Positions 1 through 16,000 of a stretch of 64,000 nt of DNA are shown piece after piece. Source of the DNA: Bathymodiolus brooksi (Eukaryota; Mollusca; Bivalvia; Mytilida; Modiolidae). Within the stretch, counting starts at the first letter, position 1, and every line of letters begins with the position of its first letter. Made by a program: the position numbers and the translations under genes. The stretch is from assembly GCA_963680875.1 (NCBI GenBank), contig OY804579.1, positions 30,923,804 to 30,987,803 of the forward strand, read 5' to 3'. Below the pieces are notes generated by a model, which saw nothing but the letters and a program-made list of their open reading frames with translations, was not told the origin of the DNA and did no database searches.

Positions 1-337
1 GATGTGATAAAGTAGTGATTGTAACTACCAACTGTCACGGCTATGACAACCATAGATGTGATAAAATACTGATTGTAACTACCAACTATCACGGCTATGA
101 CAACTATAGATGTGATAAAGTACTGATTGTAACTACCAACTAACACGGCTATGACAACTATAGATGTGATAAAGTACTGATTGTAACTACCAACTGTCAC
201 GGCTATGACAACTATAGATGTGATAAAATACTGATTGTAACTACCAACTATCACGGCTATGACAACTATAGGTGTGATAAAGTAGTGATTGTAACTACCA
301 ACTATCACGGCTACAACTATAGAAGTGATAAAGTAGT

Positions 338-1740
338 GATTTTAACTACCAACTATCACGGCTATGACAACTATAGATGTCATAAAGTACTGATTGTAAC
401 TACCAACTGTCACGGCTATGACAACTATTGATGTGATAAAATACTGATTGTAACTACCAACTATCACGGCTATGACAACTATAGATGTGATAAAGTACTG
501 ATTGTAACTACCAACTATCACGGCTAAGACAACTATAGATGTGATAAAGTAGTGATTGTAACTACCAACTGTCACGGCTATGACAACTATAGATGTGATA
601 AAGTACTGATTGTAACTACCAACTATCACGGCTATGACAACTATAGGTGTGATAAAGTAGTGATTGTAACTACCAACTATCACGGCTACAACTATAGAAG
701 TGATAAAGTAGTGATTGTAACTACCAACTATCATAGCTATGACAACTATAGATGTGATAAAGAAGTGATTGTAACTACCAACTATCACGGCTATGACAAC
801 TGTAGATGTGATAAAGTACTGATTGTAACTACCAACTATTACGGCTACAACTATTGATGTGATAAAGTACTGATTGTACCTACCAATTATTACGGCTACT
901 ACAACTATAGATGTGATAAAGTACTGATTGTAACTACCAACTATCACGGCTATGACAACTATAGATGTGATAAAGTACTGATTGTAACTACCAACTATCA
1001 CGGCTATGACAACTATAGATGTGATAAAGTACTGATTGTAACTACCAACTGTCACGGCTATGACAACTATAGATGTGATAAAATACTGATTGTAACTACC
1101 AACTATCACGGCTATGACAACTATAGGTGTGATAAAGTAGTGATTGTAACTACCAACTATCACGGCTACAACTATAGAAGTGATAAAGTAGTGATTTTAA
1201 CTACCAACTATCACGGCTATGACAACTATAGATGTCATAAAGTACTGATTGTAACTACCAACTGTCACGGCTATGACAACTATTGATGTGATAAAATACT
1301 GATTGTAACTACCAACTATCACGGCTATGACAACTATAGGTGTGATAAAGTAGTGATTGTAACTACCAACTATCACGGCTACAACTATAGAAGTGATAAA
1401 GTAGTGATTGTAACTACCAACTATCATAGCTATGACAACTATAGATGTGATAAAGAAGTGATTGTAACTACCAACTATCACGGCTATGACAACTGTAGAT
1501 GTGATAAAGTACTGATTGTAACTACCAACTATTACGGCTACAACTATTGATGTGATAAAGTACTGATTGTACCTACCAATTATTACGGCTACTACAACAA
1601 TAGATGTGATAAAGTACTGATTGTAACTACCAACTATCACGGCTATGACAACTATAGATGTGATAAAGTACTGATTGTAACTACCAACTGTCACGGCTAT
1701 GACAACTATAGATGTGATAAAATACTGATTGTAACTACCA
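338..1740 (+). repeat. L1 segment, copy 1 of a 5,200-bp-offset pair
   Basis: The unit order and lengths from 338 to about 1,740 recur at 5,538 to about 6,940, at a constant offset of 5,200 bp. Both contain an 855-bp block followed by the start of the next block, with the same order of 51-bp units, CATAGCTATG, AAAGAAGTG and CAATTATTACGG variants. This indicates a segmental duplication within the array, later partly altered by local gains and losses. Boundaries are approximate. Confidence 0.65.
910..963 (+). repeat. Reference 54-bp monomer
   Basis: This unit and the next (964-1,017) match the majority base at every position. Composition is 20 A, 15 T, 9 G and 10 C. The unit has one CpG (in CACGGC), one ScaI-type AGTACT site (lost in the GTAGTG variant) and one TGATAA element. 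The heptamer CAACTAT occurs twice, 18 bp apart, and AACTA three times, hinting that the monomer grew from shorter units. The plus-strand open frame encodes IVTTNYHGYDNYRCDKVL and the minus-strand open frame encodes IVVIAVIVGSYNQYFITS. Confidence 0.95.
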
Positions 1741-4700
1741 ACTATCACGGCTATTACAACTATTGATGTGATAAAGTAATGATTGTAACTACTAACTATC
1801 ACGGCTATAACAATTATTGATGTGATAAAGTACTGATTGTAACTACCAACTAGCACGGCTATGACAACAATAGATGTGATAAAGTACTGGTTGTAACTAC
1901 CAACTATGACGCTATGACAACTATAAATGTGAAAAAATAGTGATTGTAACTACCAACTGTCACGGCTATGACAACTATAGATGTGATAAAGTAGTGATTA
2001 TAACTAGGAACTATCACGGCAATGACAACTATAGATGTGATAAAGTAGTGATTGTAACTACGAACTATCACGGCTATGACAACTATAGATGTGATAAAGT
2101 ACTGATTGTAGCTACCAACTATCACGGCTATGACAACTGTAGATGTGATAAAGTTGTGATTGTAACTACGAATTATCACGGCTATGACATCTATATATGT
2201 GATAAAGTACTTATTATAACTGCCAACTATCACGGCTATGACAACTATAAATGTGAAAAAATAGTGATTGTAACAACCAACTGTCACGGCTATGACAACA
2301 ATAGATGTGATAAAGTTGTGATTGTAACTAGGAACTATCACGGCTATGACAACTATAGATGTGATAAAGTAGTGATTGTAACTACGAACTATCACGGCTA
2401 TGACAACTGTAGATGTGATAAAGTAGTGATTGTAGCTACCAACTGTCACGGCTTTGACAACAATAGATGTGATAAAGCAGTGATTGTAACTACCAACTGT
2501 CACGGCTAGGACAATCATAGATGTGATAAAGAACTGATTGTAACTACCAACTATCACGGGTATGACAACTATAGATGTGATAAAGTACTGATTGTAACTA
2601 CCAACTATCACGGCTATGACAACAATAGATGTGATAAAGTACTGATTGTAACTACCAACTATCACGGCTAAGACAACTATAGATGTGATAAAGTAGTGAT
2701 TGTAACTACCAACTGTCACGGCTATGACAACTATAGATGTGATAAAATACTGATTGTAACTACCAACTGTCACGGCTATGACAACTATAGATGTGATAAA
2801 GTACTGATTGTAACTACCAACTATCACGGCTATGAAAACTATAGATGTGATACAGTACTGATTGTAACTACCAACTATCACGGCTATGACAACTATAGAT
2901 GTGATAAAGTACTGATTGTAACTACCAACTGTCACGGCTATGACAACTATAGATGTGATAAAATACTGATTGTAACTACCAACTATCACGGCTATGACAA
3001 CTATTGATGTGATAAAGTAATGATTGTAACTACTAACTATCACGGCTATAACAATTATTGATGTGATAAAGTACTGATTGTAACTACCAACTAGCACGGC
3101 TATGACAACAATAGATGTGATAAAGTACTGGTTGTAACTACCAACTATGACGCTATGACAACTATAAATGTGAAAAAATAGTGATTGTAACTACCAACTG
3201 TCACGGCTATGACAACTATAGATGTGATAAAGTAGTGATTATAACTAGGAACTATCACGGCAATGACAATTATAGATGTGATAAAGTAGTGATTGTAACT
3301 ACGAACTGTCACGGCTATGACAACTATAGATGTGATAAAATACTGATTGTAACTACCAACTATCACGGCTATGACAACTATAGGTGTGATAAATTAGTGA
3401 TTGTAACTACCAACTATCACGGCTACAACTATAGAAGTGATAAAGTAGTGATTGTAACTACCAACTATCATAGCTATGACAACTATAGATGTGATAAAGA
3501 AGTGATTGTAACTACCAACTATCACGGCTATGACAACTGTAGATGTGATAAAGTACTGATTGTAACTACCAACTATTACGGCTACAACTATTGATGTGAT
3601 AAAGTACTGATTGTACCTACCAATTATTACGGCTACTACAACTATAGATGTGATAAAGTACTGATTGTAACTACCAACTATCACGGCTATGACAACAATA
3701 GATGTGATAAAGTACTGATTGTAACTACCAACTATCATGGCTATGACAACAATAGATGTGATAAAATACTGATTGTAACTACCAACTGTCACGGCTATGA
3801 CAACTATAGATGTGATAAAATACTGATTGTAACTACCAACTATCACGGCTATGACAACTATAGGTGTGATAAAGTAGTGATTGTAACTACCAACTATCAC
3901 GGCTACAACTATAGAAGTGATAAAGTAGTGATTTTAACTACCAACTATCACGGCTATGACAACTATTGATGTCATAAAGTACTGATTGTAACTACCAACT
4001 GTCACGGCTATGACAACTATTGATGTGATAAAATACTGATTGTAACTACCAACTATCACGGCTATGACAACTATAGATGTGATAAAGTAGTAATTGTAAC
4101 TACCAACTATCACGGCTACAACTATAGAAGTGATAAAGTAGTGATTGTAACTACCAATTATCATAGCTATGACAACTATAGATGTGATAAAGAAGTGATT
4201 GTAACTACCAACTATCACGGCTATGACAACTGTAGATGTGATAAAGTACTGATTGTAACTACCAACTATTACGGCTACAACTATTGATGTGATAAAGTAC
4301 TGATTGTACCTACCAATTATTACGGCTACTACAACTATAGATGTGATAAAGTACTGATTGTAACTACCAACTATCACGGCTATGACAACTATAGATGTGA
4401 TAAAGTACTGATTGTAACTACCAACTATCACGGCTATGACAACAATAGATGTGATAAAGTACTGATTGTAACTACCAACTATCACGGCTAAGACAACTAT
4501 AGATGTGATAAAGTAGTGATTGTATCTACCAACTGTCACGGCTATGACAACTATAGATGTGATAAAATACTGATTGTAACTACCAACTATCACGGCTATG
4601 ACAACTATAGATGTGATAAAGTACTGATTGTAACTACCAACTAACACGGCTATGACAACAATAGATGTGATAAAGTACTGATTGTAACTACCAACTGTCA

Positions 4701-5537
4701 CGGCTATGACAACTATAGATGTGATAAAATACTGATTGTAACTACCAACTATCACGGCTATGACAACTATAGGTGTGATAAAGTAGTGATTGTAACTACC
4801 AACTATCACGGCTACAACTATAGAAGTGATAAAGTAGTGATTTTAACTACCATCTATCACGGCTATGACAACTATAGATGTCATAAAGTACTGATTGTAA
4901 CTACCAACTGTCACGGCTATGACAACTATTGATGTGATAAAATACTGATTGTAACTACCAACTATCACGGCTATGACAGCTATAGATGTGATAAAGTACT
5001 GATTGTAACTACCAACTATCACGGCTAAGACAACAATAGATGTGATAAAGTAGTGATTGTAACTACCAACTGTCACGGCTATGACAACTATAGATGTGAT
5101 AAAATACTGATTGTAACTACCAACTATCACGGCTATGACAACAATAGATGTGATAAAGTACTGATTGTAACTACCAACTATCACGGCTAAGACAACTATA
5201 GATGTGATAAAGTAGTGATTGTATCTACCAACTGTCACGGCTATGACAACTATAGATGTGATAAAATACTGATTGTAACTACCAACTATCACGGCTATGA
5301 CAACTATAGATGTGATAAAGTACTGATTGTAACTACCAACTAACACGGCTATGACAACAATAGATGTGATAAAGTACTGATTGTAACTACCAACTGTCAC
5401 GGCTATGACAACTATAGATGTGATAAAATACTGATTGTAACTACCAACTATCACGGCTATGACAACTATAGGTGTGATAAAGTAGTGATTGTAACTACCA
5501 ACTATCACGGCTACAACTATAGAAGTGATAAAGTAGT

Positions 5538-6940
5538 GATTTTAACTACCATCTATCACGGCTATGACAACTATAGATGTCATAAAGTACTGATTGTAAC
5601 TACCAACTGTCACGGCTATGACAACTATTGATGTGATAAAATACTGATTGTAACTACCAACTATCACGGCTATGACAGCTATAGATGTGATAAAGTACTG
5701 ATTGTAACTACCAACTATCACGGCTAAGACAACAATAGATGTGATAAAGTAGTGATTGTAACTACCAACTGTCACGGCTATGACAACTATAGATGTGATA
5801 AAATACTGATTGTAACTACCAACTATCACGGCTATGACAACTATAGGTGTGATAAAGTAGTGATTGTAACTACCAACTATCAGGGCTACAACTATAGAAG
5901 TGATAAAGTAGTGATTGTAACTACCAACTATCATAGCTATGACAACTATAGATTTGATAAAGAAGTGATTGTAACTACCAACTATCACGGCTATGACAAC
6001 TGTAGATGTGATAAAGTACTGATTGTAACTACCAACTATTACGGCTACAACTATTGATGTGATAAAGTACTGATTGTACCTACCAATTATTACGGCTACT
6101 ACAACTATAGATGTGATAAAGTACTGATTGTAACTACCAACTATCACGGCTATGACAACTATAGATGTGATAAAGTACTGATTGTAACTACCAACTATCA
6201 CGGCTATGACAACTATAGATGTGATAAAGTACTGATTGTAACTACCAACTGTCACGGCTATGACAACTATAGATGTGATAAAATACTGATTGTAACTACC
6301 AACTATCACGGCTATGACAACTATAGGTGTGATAAAGTAGTGATTGTAACTACCAACTATCACGGCTACAACTATAGAAGTGATAAAGTAGTGATTTTAA
6401 CTACCAACTATCACGGCTATGACAACTATAGATGTCATAAAGTACTGATTGTAACTACCAACTGTCACGGCTATGACAACTATTGATGTGATAAAATACT
6501 GATTGTAACTACCAACTATCACGGCTATGACAACTATAGGTGTGATAAAGTAGTGATTGTAACTACCAACTATCACGGCTACAACTATAGAAGTGATAAA
6601 GTAGTGATTGTAACTACCAACTATCATAGCTATGACAACTATAGATGTGATAAAGAAGTGATTGTAACTACCAACTATCACGGCTATGACAACTGTAGAT
6701 GTGATAAAGTACTGATTGTAACTACCAACTATTACGGCTACAACTATTGATGTGATAAAGTACTGATTGTACCTACCAATTATTACGGCTACTACAACTA
6801 TAGATGTGATAAAGTACTGATTGTAACTACCAACTATCACGGCTATGACAACTATAGATGTGATAAAGTACTGATTGTAACTACCAACTATCACGGCTAT
6901 GACAACAATAGATGTGATAAAGTACTGATTGTAACTACCA
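5538..6940 (+). repeat. L1 segment, copy 2 of a 5,200-bp-offset pair
   Basis: This is the partner of 338-1,740. It keeps the same unit order and the same 855-bp block length. Private changes include CTATCAGGGC near 5,880, TAGATTTGAT near 5,950 and CTATGACAGCTATAG near 5,673. Confidence 0.65.
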
Positions 6941-7085
6941 ACTGTCACGGCTATGACAACTATAGATGTGATAAAATACTGATTGTAACTACCAACTATC
7001 ACGGCTATGACAACTATAGGTGTGATAAAGTAGTGATTGTAACTACCAACTATCACGGCTACAACTATAGAAGTGATAAAGTAGT

Positions 7086-10000
7086 GATTTTAACTACCAA
7101 CTATCACGGCTATGACAACTATAGATGTCATAAAGTACTGATTGTAACTACCAACTGTTACGGCTACAACTATTGATGTGATAAAGTACTGATTGTACCT
7201 ACCAATTATCAAGGCTACTACAACTATAGATGTGATAAAGTACTGATTGTAACTACCAACTTTCACGCTATGACAACAATAGATGTGATAAAGTACTGAT
7301 TGAAACTACCAACTTTCACGGCTATGTCAACTATAGATGTGATAAAGTAGTGATTGTAACTACAAACTATCACGGCTATGACAACTATAGATGTGATAAA
7401 GTAGTGATTGTATCTACCAACTGTCACGGCTATGACAACTATAAATGTGATAATATACTGATTGTAACTACCAACTATCACGGCTACGACAACTGTAAAT
7501 GTGATAAAATACTGATTGTAACTACCAACGATCACGTCTATGACAATAATAAATGTGATAAAGTACTGATTGTAACTACCAACTATCACGGCTACGACAA
7601 CTGTAGATGGGATAAAGTACTGATTGTAACTACCAACTATCACGGCTACGTCAACCATTGATGTGATAAAGTACTGATTGTAACTACCAACTATCACGGC
7701 TACGACAACTATTGATGTGATAAAGTAATGATTGTAACTACTAACTATCACGGCTACGACAACTATTGATGTGATAAAGTACTGATTGTAACTACCAACT
7801 ATCACGGCTATGACAACAATAGATGTGATAAAGTATTGGTTGTAACTACCAACTATCATGGCTATGACATCTATATATGTGATAAAGTACTTATTATAAC
7901 TACCAACTATCACGGCTATGACAACTATAAATGTGAAAAAATAGTGAATGTAACTACCAACTGTCACGGCTATGACAACTATAGATGTGATAAAGTAGTG
8001 ATTGTAACTAGGAACTATCACGCCTATGACAACTATAGATGTGATAAAGTACTGATTATAACTACCAGTTATCACGGCTACAACTATAGATGTGATAAAG
8101 TAGTGATTGTAACTACCAACTCTCACGGCTAGGACAACTATAGATGTGATAAAGAACTGATTGTAACTACCAACTATCACGGGTATGACAACTATAGATG
8201 TGATAAAGTACTGATTGTAACTACCAACTATCACGGCTATGACAATTATAGATGTGATAAAGTACTGATTGTAACTACCAACTATTACGGCTATGAAAAC
8301 TATAGATGTGATAAAGTAGAGATTGTAACTACCAACTATCACGGCTATGAAAACTATAGATGTGATAAAATACTGATTGTAACTACCAACTATCACGGCT
8401 ATGAAAACTATAGATGTGATAAAGTAGTGATTGTAACTACCAACTATCACGACTCCGACAACAATAGATGTGATAAAGTACTGATTGTAACTACCAACTA
8501 TCACGACTCCGACAACTATAGATGTGATAAAGTAGTGATTGTAACTACCAACTATCACGGTTATGACAACCATAGATGTCATAAAGAAGTGATTTTACCT
8601 ACCAACGATCACGGCTACTACTATAGATGTGATAAAGAAGTGATTGTAACTACCAACTGTCACGGCTATGACAACTATAGATGTGATAAAGTACTGATTG
8701 TAACTACCAACTATCACGGCTATGACAACTATAGATGTGACAAAGTACTGATTGTAACTACCAACTATCACGGCTACGACAACTGTAGATGGGATAAAGT
8801 ACTAATTGTAACTACCAACTATCACGGCTACGACAACCATTGATGTGATAAAGTACTGATTGTAACTACCAACTATCACGGCTACGACAACTATTGATGT
8901 GATAAAGTAATGATTGTAACTACTAACTATCACGGCTACGACAACTATTGATGTGATAAAGTACTGATTGTAGCTACCAACTATCACGGCTATGACAACA
9001 ATAGATGTGATAAAGTACTGGTTGTAACTACGAACTATCACGCTATGACATCTATATATGTGATAAAGTACTTATTATAAATACCAACTATCACGGCTAT
9101 GACAACTATAAATGTGAAAAAATAGTGAATGTAACTACCAACTGTCACGGCTATGACAACTATAGATGTGATAAAGTAGTGATTGTAACTAGGAACTATC
9201 ACGGCTATGACAACTATAGATGTGATAAAGTAGTGATTGTAACTACCAACTATCACGGCTATGACAACTATAGATGTGATAAAGTACTGATTATAACTAC
9301 CAGTTATCACGGCTACAACTATAGATGTGATAAAGCACTCATTGTAACTACCAACTCTCACGGCTAGGACAACTATAGATGTGATAAAGAACTGATTGTA
9401 ACTACCAACTATCACGGGTATGACAACTATAGATGTGATAAAGTACTGATTGTAACTACCAACTATCACGGCTATGACAACTATAGATGTGATAAAGTAC
9501 TGATTGTAACTACCAACTATCACGGCTATGAAAACTATAGATGTGATAAAGTAGTGAGTGTAACTACCAACTATCACGGCTATGACAACTATAGATGTGA
9601 TAAAATACTGATTGTAACTACCAACTATCACGGCTATGAAAACTATAGATGTGATAAAGTACTGATTGTAACTACTAACTATCACGGGTATGACAACTAT
9701 AGATGTGATAAAGTACTGATTGTAACTACCAACTATCACGGCTATGACAACTATTGATGTGATAAAGTACTGATTGTAACTATCAACTATCACGGCTATG
9801 ACAACTTTAGATGTGATAAAGTACTGATTGAAACTACCAACTATCACGACTATGGCAACTATAGATGTGATAAAGTAGTGATTGTAACTACCAACTATCA
9901 TGGCTATGACAACAATAGATGTGATAAAGTACTGATTGTAACTACCAACTATCACGAATATGGCAACTATAGATGTGATAAAGTAGTAATTGTAAATACC

Positions 10001-13000
10001 AACTAACACGGCACTGACAACTATAGATGTGATAAAGTACTGATTGAAACTACCAACTATCACGACTATGGCAACTATAGATGTGATAAAGTAGTGATTG
10101 TAACTACCAACTATCACGCTATGACAACTGTAGATGTGATAAAGTAGTGATTGTAACTAACAACTATCACGGTTATGACAACCATAGATGTCATAAAGAA
10201 GTGATTGTACCTACCAACGATCACGGCTACTACTATTGATGTGATAAAGAAGTGATTGTAACTACCAACTGTCACGGCTATGACAACTATAGATGTGATA
10301 AAGTACAGATTGTAACTAGGAACTATCACGGCTATGACAACTATAGATGTGATAAAGTAGTGATTGTAACTACGAACTATCACGGCTATGACAACTATAG
10401 ATGGGATAAAGTACTGATTGTAACTACCAACTATCACGGCTATGACAACTCAGATGTTATAAAGTAGTGATTGTAGCTACCAACTGTCACGGCTTTAACA
10501 ACAATAGATGTGATAAAGCAGTGATTGTAACTACCAACTGTCACGGCTAGGACAACCATAGATGTGATAAAGAACTGATTGTAACTACCAACTATCACGG
10601 GTATGACAACTATAGATGTGATAAAGTACTGATTGTAACTACCAACTATCACGCTATGACAACTATAGATGTGATAAAGTACTGATTGTAACTACCAACT
10701 ATCACGCTATGACAACTATAGATGTGATAAAGTAGTGATTGTAACTACCAACTGTCACGGCTATGACAACTATAGATGTGATAAAATACTGATTGTAACT
10801 ACCAACTATCACGGCTATGACAACTATAGGTGTGATAAAGTAGTGATTGTAACTACCAACTATCACGACTACAACTATAGAAGTGATAAAGTAGTGATTG
10901 TAACTACCAACTATCATGGCTATGACAACTATAGATGTGATAAAGAAGTGATTGTAACTACCAACTATCACGGCTACAACTATAGATGTGATAAAGTAGT
11001 GATTGTAACTACCAACTATCACGGCTATGACAACTATAGATGTGATAAAGTACTGATTGTAACTACCAACTGTTACGGCTACAACTATTGATGTGATAAA
11101 GTACTGATTGTACCTACCAATTATCACGGCTATTACAACTATAGATGTGATAAAGTACTGATTGTAACTACCAACTATCACGGCTATGACAACTATAGAT
11201 GTGATAAAGTACTGATTGTAACTACCAACTATCACGGCTATGACAACTATAGATGTGATAAAGTACTGAATGTAACTACCAACTATCACGGCTATGACAA
11301 CTATAGATGTGATAAAATAGTGATTGTAACTATCAACTGTCACGGCTATGACAACTATAGATGTGATAAAGTACTGATTGTAGCTACCAACTATCACGGC
11401 TACGACAACTATAGATGTGAAAAATTACTAATTGTAACTACCAACTATCACAGCTAGGACAACTATAGATGTGATAAAGAACTGATTGTAACTACCAACT
11501 ATCACGGGTATGACAACTATAGATGTGATAAAGTACTGATTGTAACTACCAACTATCACGGCTATGACAATTATAGATGTGATAAAGTACTGATTGTAAC
11601 TACCAACTATTACGGCTATGAAAACTATAGATGTGATAAAGTAGAGATTGTAACTACCAACTATCACGGCTATGACAACTATAGATGTGATAAAATACTG
11701 ATTGTAACTACCAACTATCACGGCTATGAAAACTATAGATGTGATAAAGTAGTGATTGTAACTACCAACTATCACGACTCCGACAACAATAGATGTGATA
11801 AAGTACTGATTGTAACTACCAACTATCACGACTCCGACAACTATAGATGTGATAAAGTACTGATTGAAACTACCAACTATCACGACTATGGCAACTATAG
11901 ATGTGATAAAGTAGTGATTGTAACTACCAACTATCACGGCTATGACAACTATAGATGTGATAAAGTAGTGATTGTAACTAACAACTATCACGGTTATGAC
12001 AACCATAGATGTCATAAAGAAGTGATTTTACCTACCAACGATCACGGCTACTACTATAGATGTGATAAAGAAGTGATTGTAACTACCAACTGTCACGGCT
12101 ATGACAACTATAGATGTGATAAAGTACTGATTGTAACTACCAACTATCACGGCTATGACAACTATAGATGTGACAAAGTACTGATTGTAACTACCAACTA
12201 TCACGGCTACGACAACTGTAGATGGGATAAAGTACTAATTGTAACTACCAACTATCACGGCTACGACAACCATTGATGTGATAAAGTACTGATTGTAACT
12301 ACCAACTATCACGGCTACGACAACTATTGATGTGATAAAGTAATGATTGTAACTACTAACTATCACGCTACGACAACTATTGATGTGATAAAGTACTGAT
12401 TGTAGCTACCAACTATCACGGCTATGACAACAATAGATGTGATAAAGTACTGGTTGTAACTACCAACTATCATGGCTATGACATCTATATATGTGATAAA
12501 GTACTTATTATAACTACCAACTATCACGGCTATGACAACTATAAATGTGAAAAAATAGTGATTGTAACTACGAACTATCACGGCTATGACAACTATAGAT
12601 GTGATAAAGTACTGATTATAACTACCAGTTATCACGGCTACAACTATAGATGTGATAAAGCACTCATTGTAACTACCAACTCTCACGGCTAGGACATCTA
12701 TAGATGTGATAAAGAACTGATTGTAACTACCAACTATCACGGGTATGACAACTATAGATGTGATAAAGTACTGATCGTAACTACCAACTATCACGGCTAT
12801 GACAACTATAGATGTGATAAAGTACTGATTGTAACTACCAACTATCACGGCTATAAAAACTATAGATGTGATAAAGTAGTGATTGTAACTACCAACTATC
12901 AGGGCTATGACAACTATAGATGTGATAAAATACTGATTGTAACTACCAACTATCACGGGTATGAAAACTATAGATGTGATAAAGTACTGATTGTAACTAC

Positions 13001-16000
13001 CAACTATCACGGGTATGACAACTATAGATGTGATAAAGTACTGATTGTAACTACCAACTATCACGGCTATGACAACTATAGATGTGATAAAGTACTGATT
13101 GTAACTACCAACTATCACGGCTATGACAACTTTAGATGTGATAAAGTACTGATTGAAACTACCAACTATCACGACTATGGCAACTATAGATGTGATAAAG
13201 TAGTGATTGTAACTACCAACTATCACGGCTATGACAACAATAGATGTGATAAAGTACTGATTGTAACTACCAACTATCACGACTATGGCAACTATAGATG
13301 TGATAAAGTAGTAATTGTAACTACCAACTAACACGGCACTGACAACTATAGATGTGATAAAGTACTGATTGAAACTACCAACTATCACGACTATGGCAAC
13401 TATAGATGTGATAAAGTAGTGATTGTAACTACCAACTATCACGCTATGACAACTGTAGATGCGATAAAGTAGTGATTGTAACTAACAACTATCACGGTTA
13501 TGACAACCATAGATGTCATAAAGAAGTGATTGTACCTACCAACGATCACGCTACTACTATAGATGTGATAAAGAAGTGATTGTTACTACCAACTGTCACG
13601 GCTATGACAACTATAGATGTGATAAAGTACAGATTGTAACTAGGAACTATCACGGCTATGACAACTATAGATGTGATAAAGTAGTGATTGTAACTACGAA
13701 CTATCACGGCTATGACAACTATAGATGTGATAAAGTACTGATTGTAACTACCAACTATCACGGCTATGACAACTGAGATGCTATAAAGTAGTGATTGTAG
13801 CTACCAACTGTCACGGCTTTAACAACAATAGATGTGATAAAGCAGTGATTGTAACTACCAACTGTCACGGCTAGGACAACCATAGATGTGATAAAGAACT
13901 GATTGTAACTACCAACTATCACGGGTATGACAACTATAGATGTGATAAAGTACTGATTGTAACTACCAACTATCACGCTATGACAACTATAGATGTGATA
14001 AAGTACTGATTGTAACTACCAACTATCACGCTATGACAACTATAGATGTGATAAAGTAGTGATTGTAACTACCAACTGTCACGGCTATGACAACTATAGA
14101 TGTGATAAAATACTGATTGTAACTACCAACTATCACGGCTATGACAACAATAGGTGTGATAAAGTAATGATTGTAACTACTAACTATCACGGCTACGACA
14201 ACTATTGATGTGATAAAGTACTGATTGTAGCTACCAACTATCACGGCTATGACAACAATAGATGTGATAAAGTACTGGTTGTAACTACCAACTATCACGG
14301 CTATCACATCTATATATGTGATAAAGTAGTGATTATAACTACCAACTATCACGGCTATGACAACTATAAATGTGAAAAAATAGTGAATGTAACTACCAAC
14401 TGTCACGGCTATGACAACTATAGATGTGATAAAGTAGTGATTGTAACTAGGAACTATCACGGCTATGACAACTATAGATGTGATAAAGTAGTGATTGTAA
14501 CTACGAACTATCACGGCTATGACAACTATAGATGTGATAAAGTACTGATTATAACTACCAGTTATCACGGCTACAACTATAGATGTGATAAAGCACTCAT
14601 TGTAACTACCAACTCTCACGGCTAAGACAACTATAGATGTGATAAAGAACTGATTGTAGCTACCAACTATCACGGGTATGACAACTATAGATGTGATAAA
14701 GTACTGATTGTAACTACCAACTATCACGGCTATGACAACAATAGATGTGATAAAGTACTGATTGTAACTACCAACTATCACGGCTATGAAAACTATAGAT
14801 GTGATAAAGTAGTGATTGTAACTACCAACTATCACGGCTATGACAACTATAGATGTGATAAAATACTGATTGTAACTACCAACTATCACGGCTATGAAAA
14901 CTATAGATGTGATAAAGTACTGATTGTAACTACCAACTATCACGGGTATGACAACTATAGATGTGATAAAGTACTGATTGTAACTACCAACTATCACGGC
15001 TATGACAACTATAGATGTGATAAAGTACTGATTGTAACTACCAACTATCACGGCTATGACAACTTTAGATGTGATAAAGTACTGATTGAAACTACCAACT
15101 ATCACGACTATGGCAACTATAGATGTGATAAAGTAGTGATTGTAACTACCAACTATCACGGCTATGACAACAATAGATGTGATAAAGTACTGATTGTAAC
15201 TACCAACTATCACGACTATGGCAACTATAGATGTGATAAAGTAGTAATTGTAACTACCAACTAACACGGCACTGACAACTATAGATGTGATAAAGTACTG
15301 ATTGGAACTACCAACTATCACGACTATGGCAACTATAGATGTGATAAAGTAGTGATTGTAACTACCAACTATCACGCTATGACAACTGTAGATGTGATAA
15401 AGTAGTGATTGTAACTAACAACTATCAAGGTTATGACAACCATAGATGTCATAAAGAAGTGATTGTACCTACCAACGATCACGCTACTACTATAGATGTG
15501 ATAAAGAAGTGATTGTTACTACCAACTGTCACGGCTATGACAACTATAGATGTGATAAAGTACAGATTGTAACTAGGAACTATCACGGCTATGACAACTA
15601 TAGATGTGATAAAGTAGTGATTGTAACCACGAACTATCACGGCTATGACAACTATAGATGTGATAAAGTACTGATTGTAACTACCAACTATCACGGCTAT
15701 GACAACTGAGATGTTATAAAGTAGTGATTGTAGCTACCAACTGTCACGGCTTTAACAACAATAGATGTGATAAAGCAGTGATTGTAACTACCAACTGTCA
15801 CGGCTAGGACAACCATAGATGTGATAAAGAACTGATTGTAACTACCAACTATCACGGGTATGACAACTATAGATGTGATAAAGTACTGATTGTAACTACC
15901 AACTATCACGCTATGACAACTATAGATGTGATAAAGTACTGATTGTAGCTACCAACTATCACGGCTATGACAACTATAGATGTGATAAAGTAGTGATTGT

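Larger units (their letters stand above)
1..7085 (+). repeat. HOR family L1 (51-bp-unit-rich blocks)
   Basis: The family is marked by a 51-bp unit with GGCTACAACTATAGAAGTG followed by the variant GTGATTTTAAC. The GATTTTAAC marker lies at 338, 1,193, 3,930, 4,839, 5,538, 6,393 and 7,086, giving blocks of 855, 2,737, 909, 699, 855 and 693 bp. A second marker is GTACCTACCAATTATTACGG. The long 1,193-3,930 block carries an insertion of other monomer types, including the TTATTATAAC and AAATGTGAAAAAATAG variants. A segment of about 340 bp near 1,750-2,090 recurs at 2,991-3,331 (offset 1,241). The GATTTTAAC change makes a stop in the minus frame and so sets the ends of the repeat ORFs here. Confidence 0.8.
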
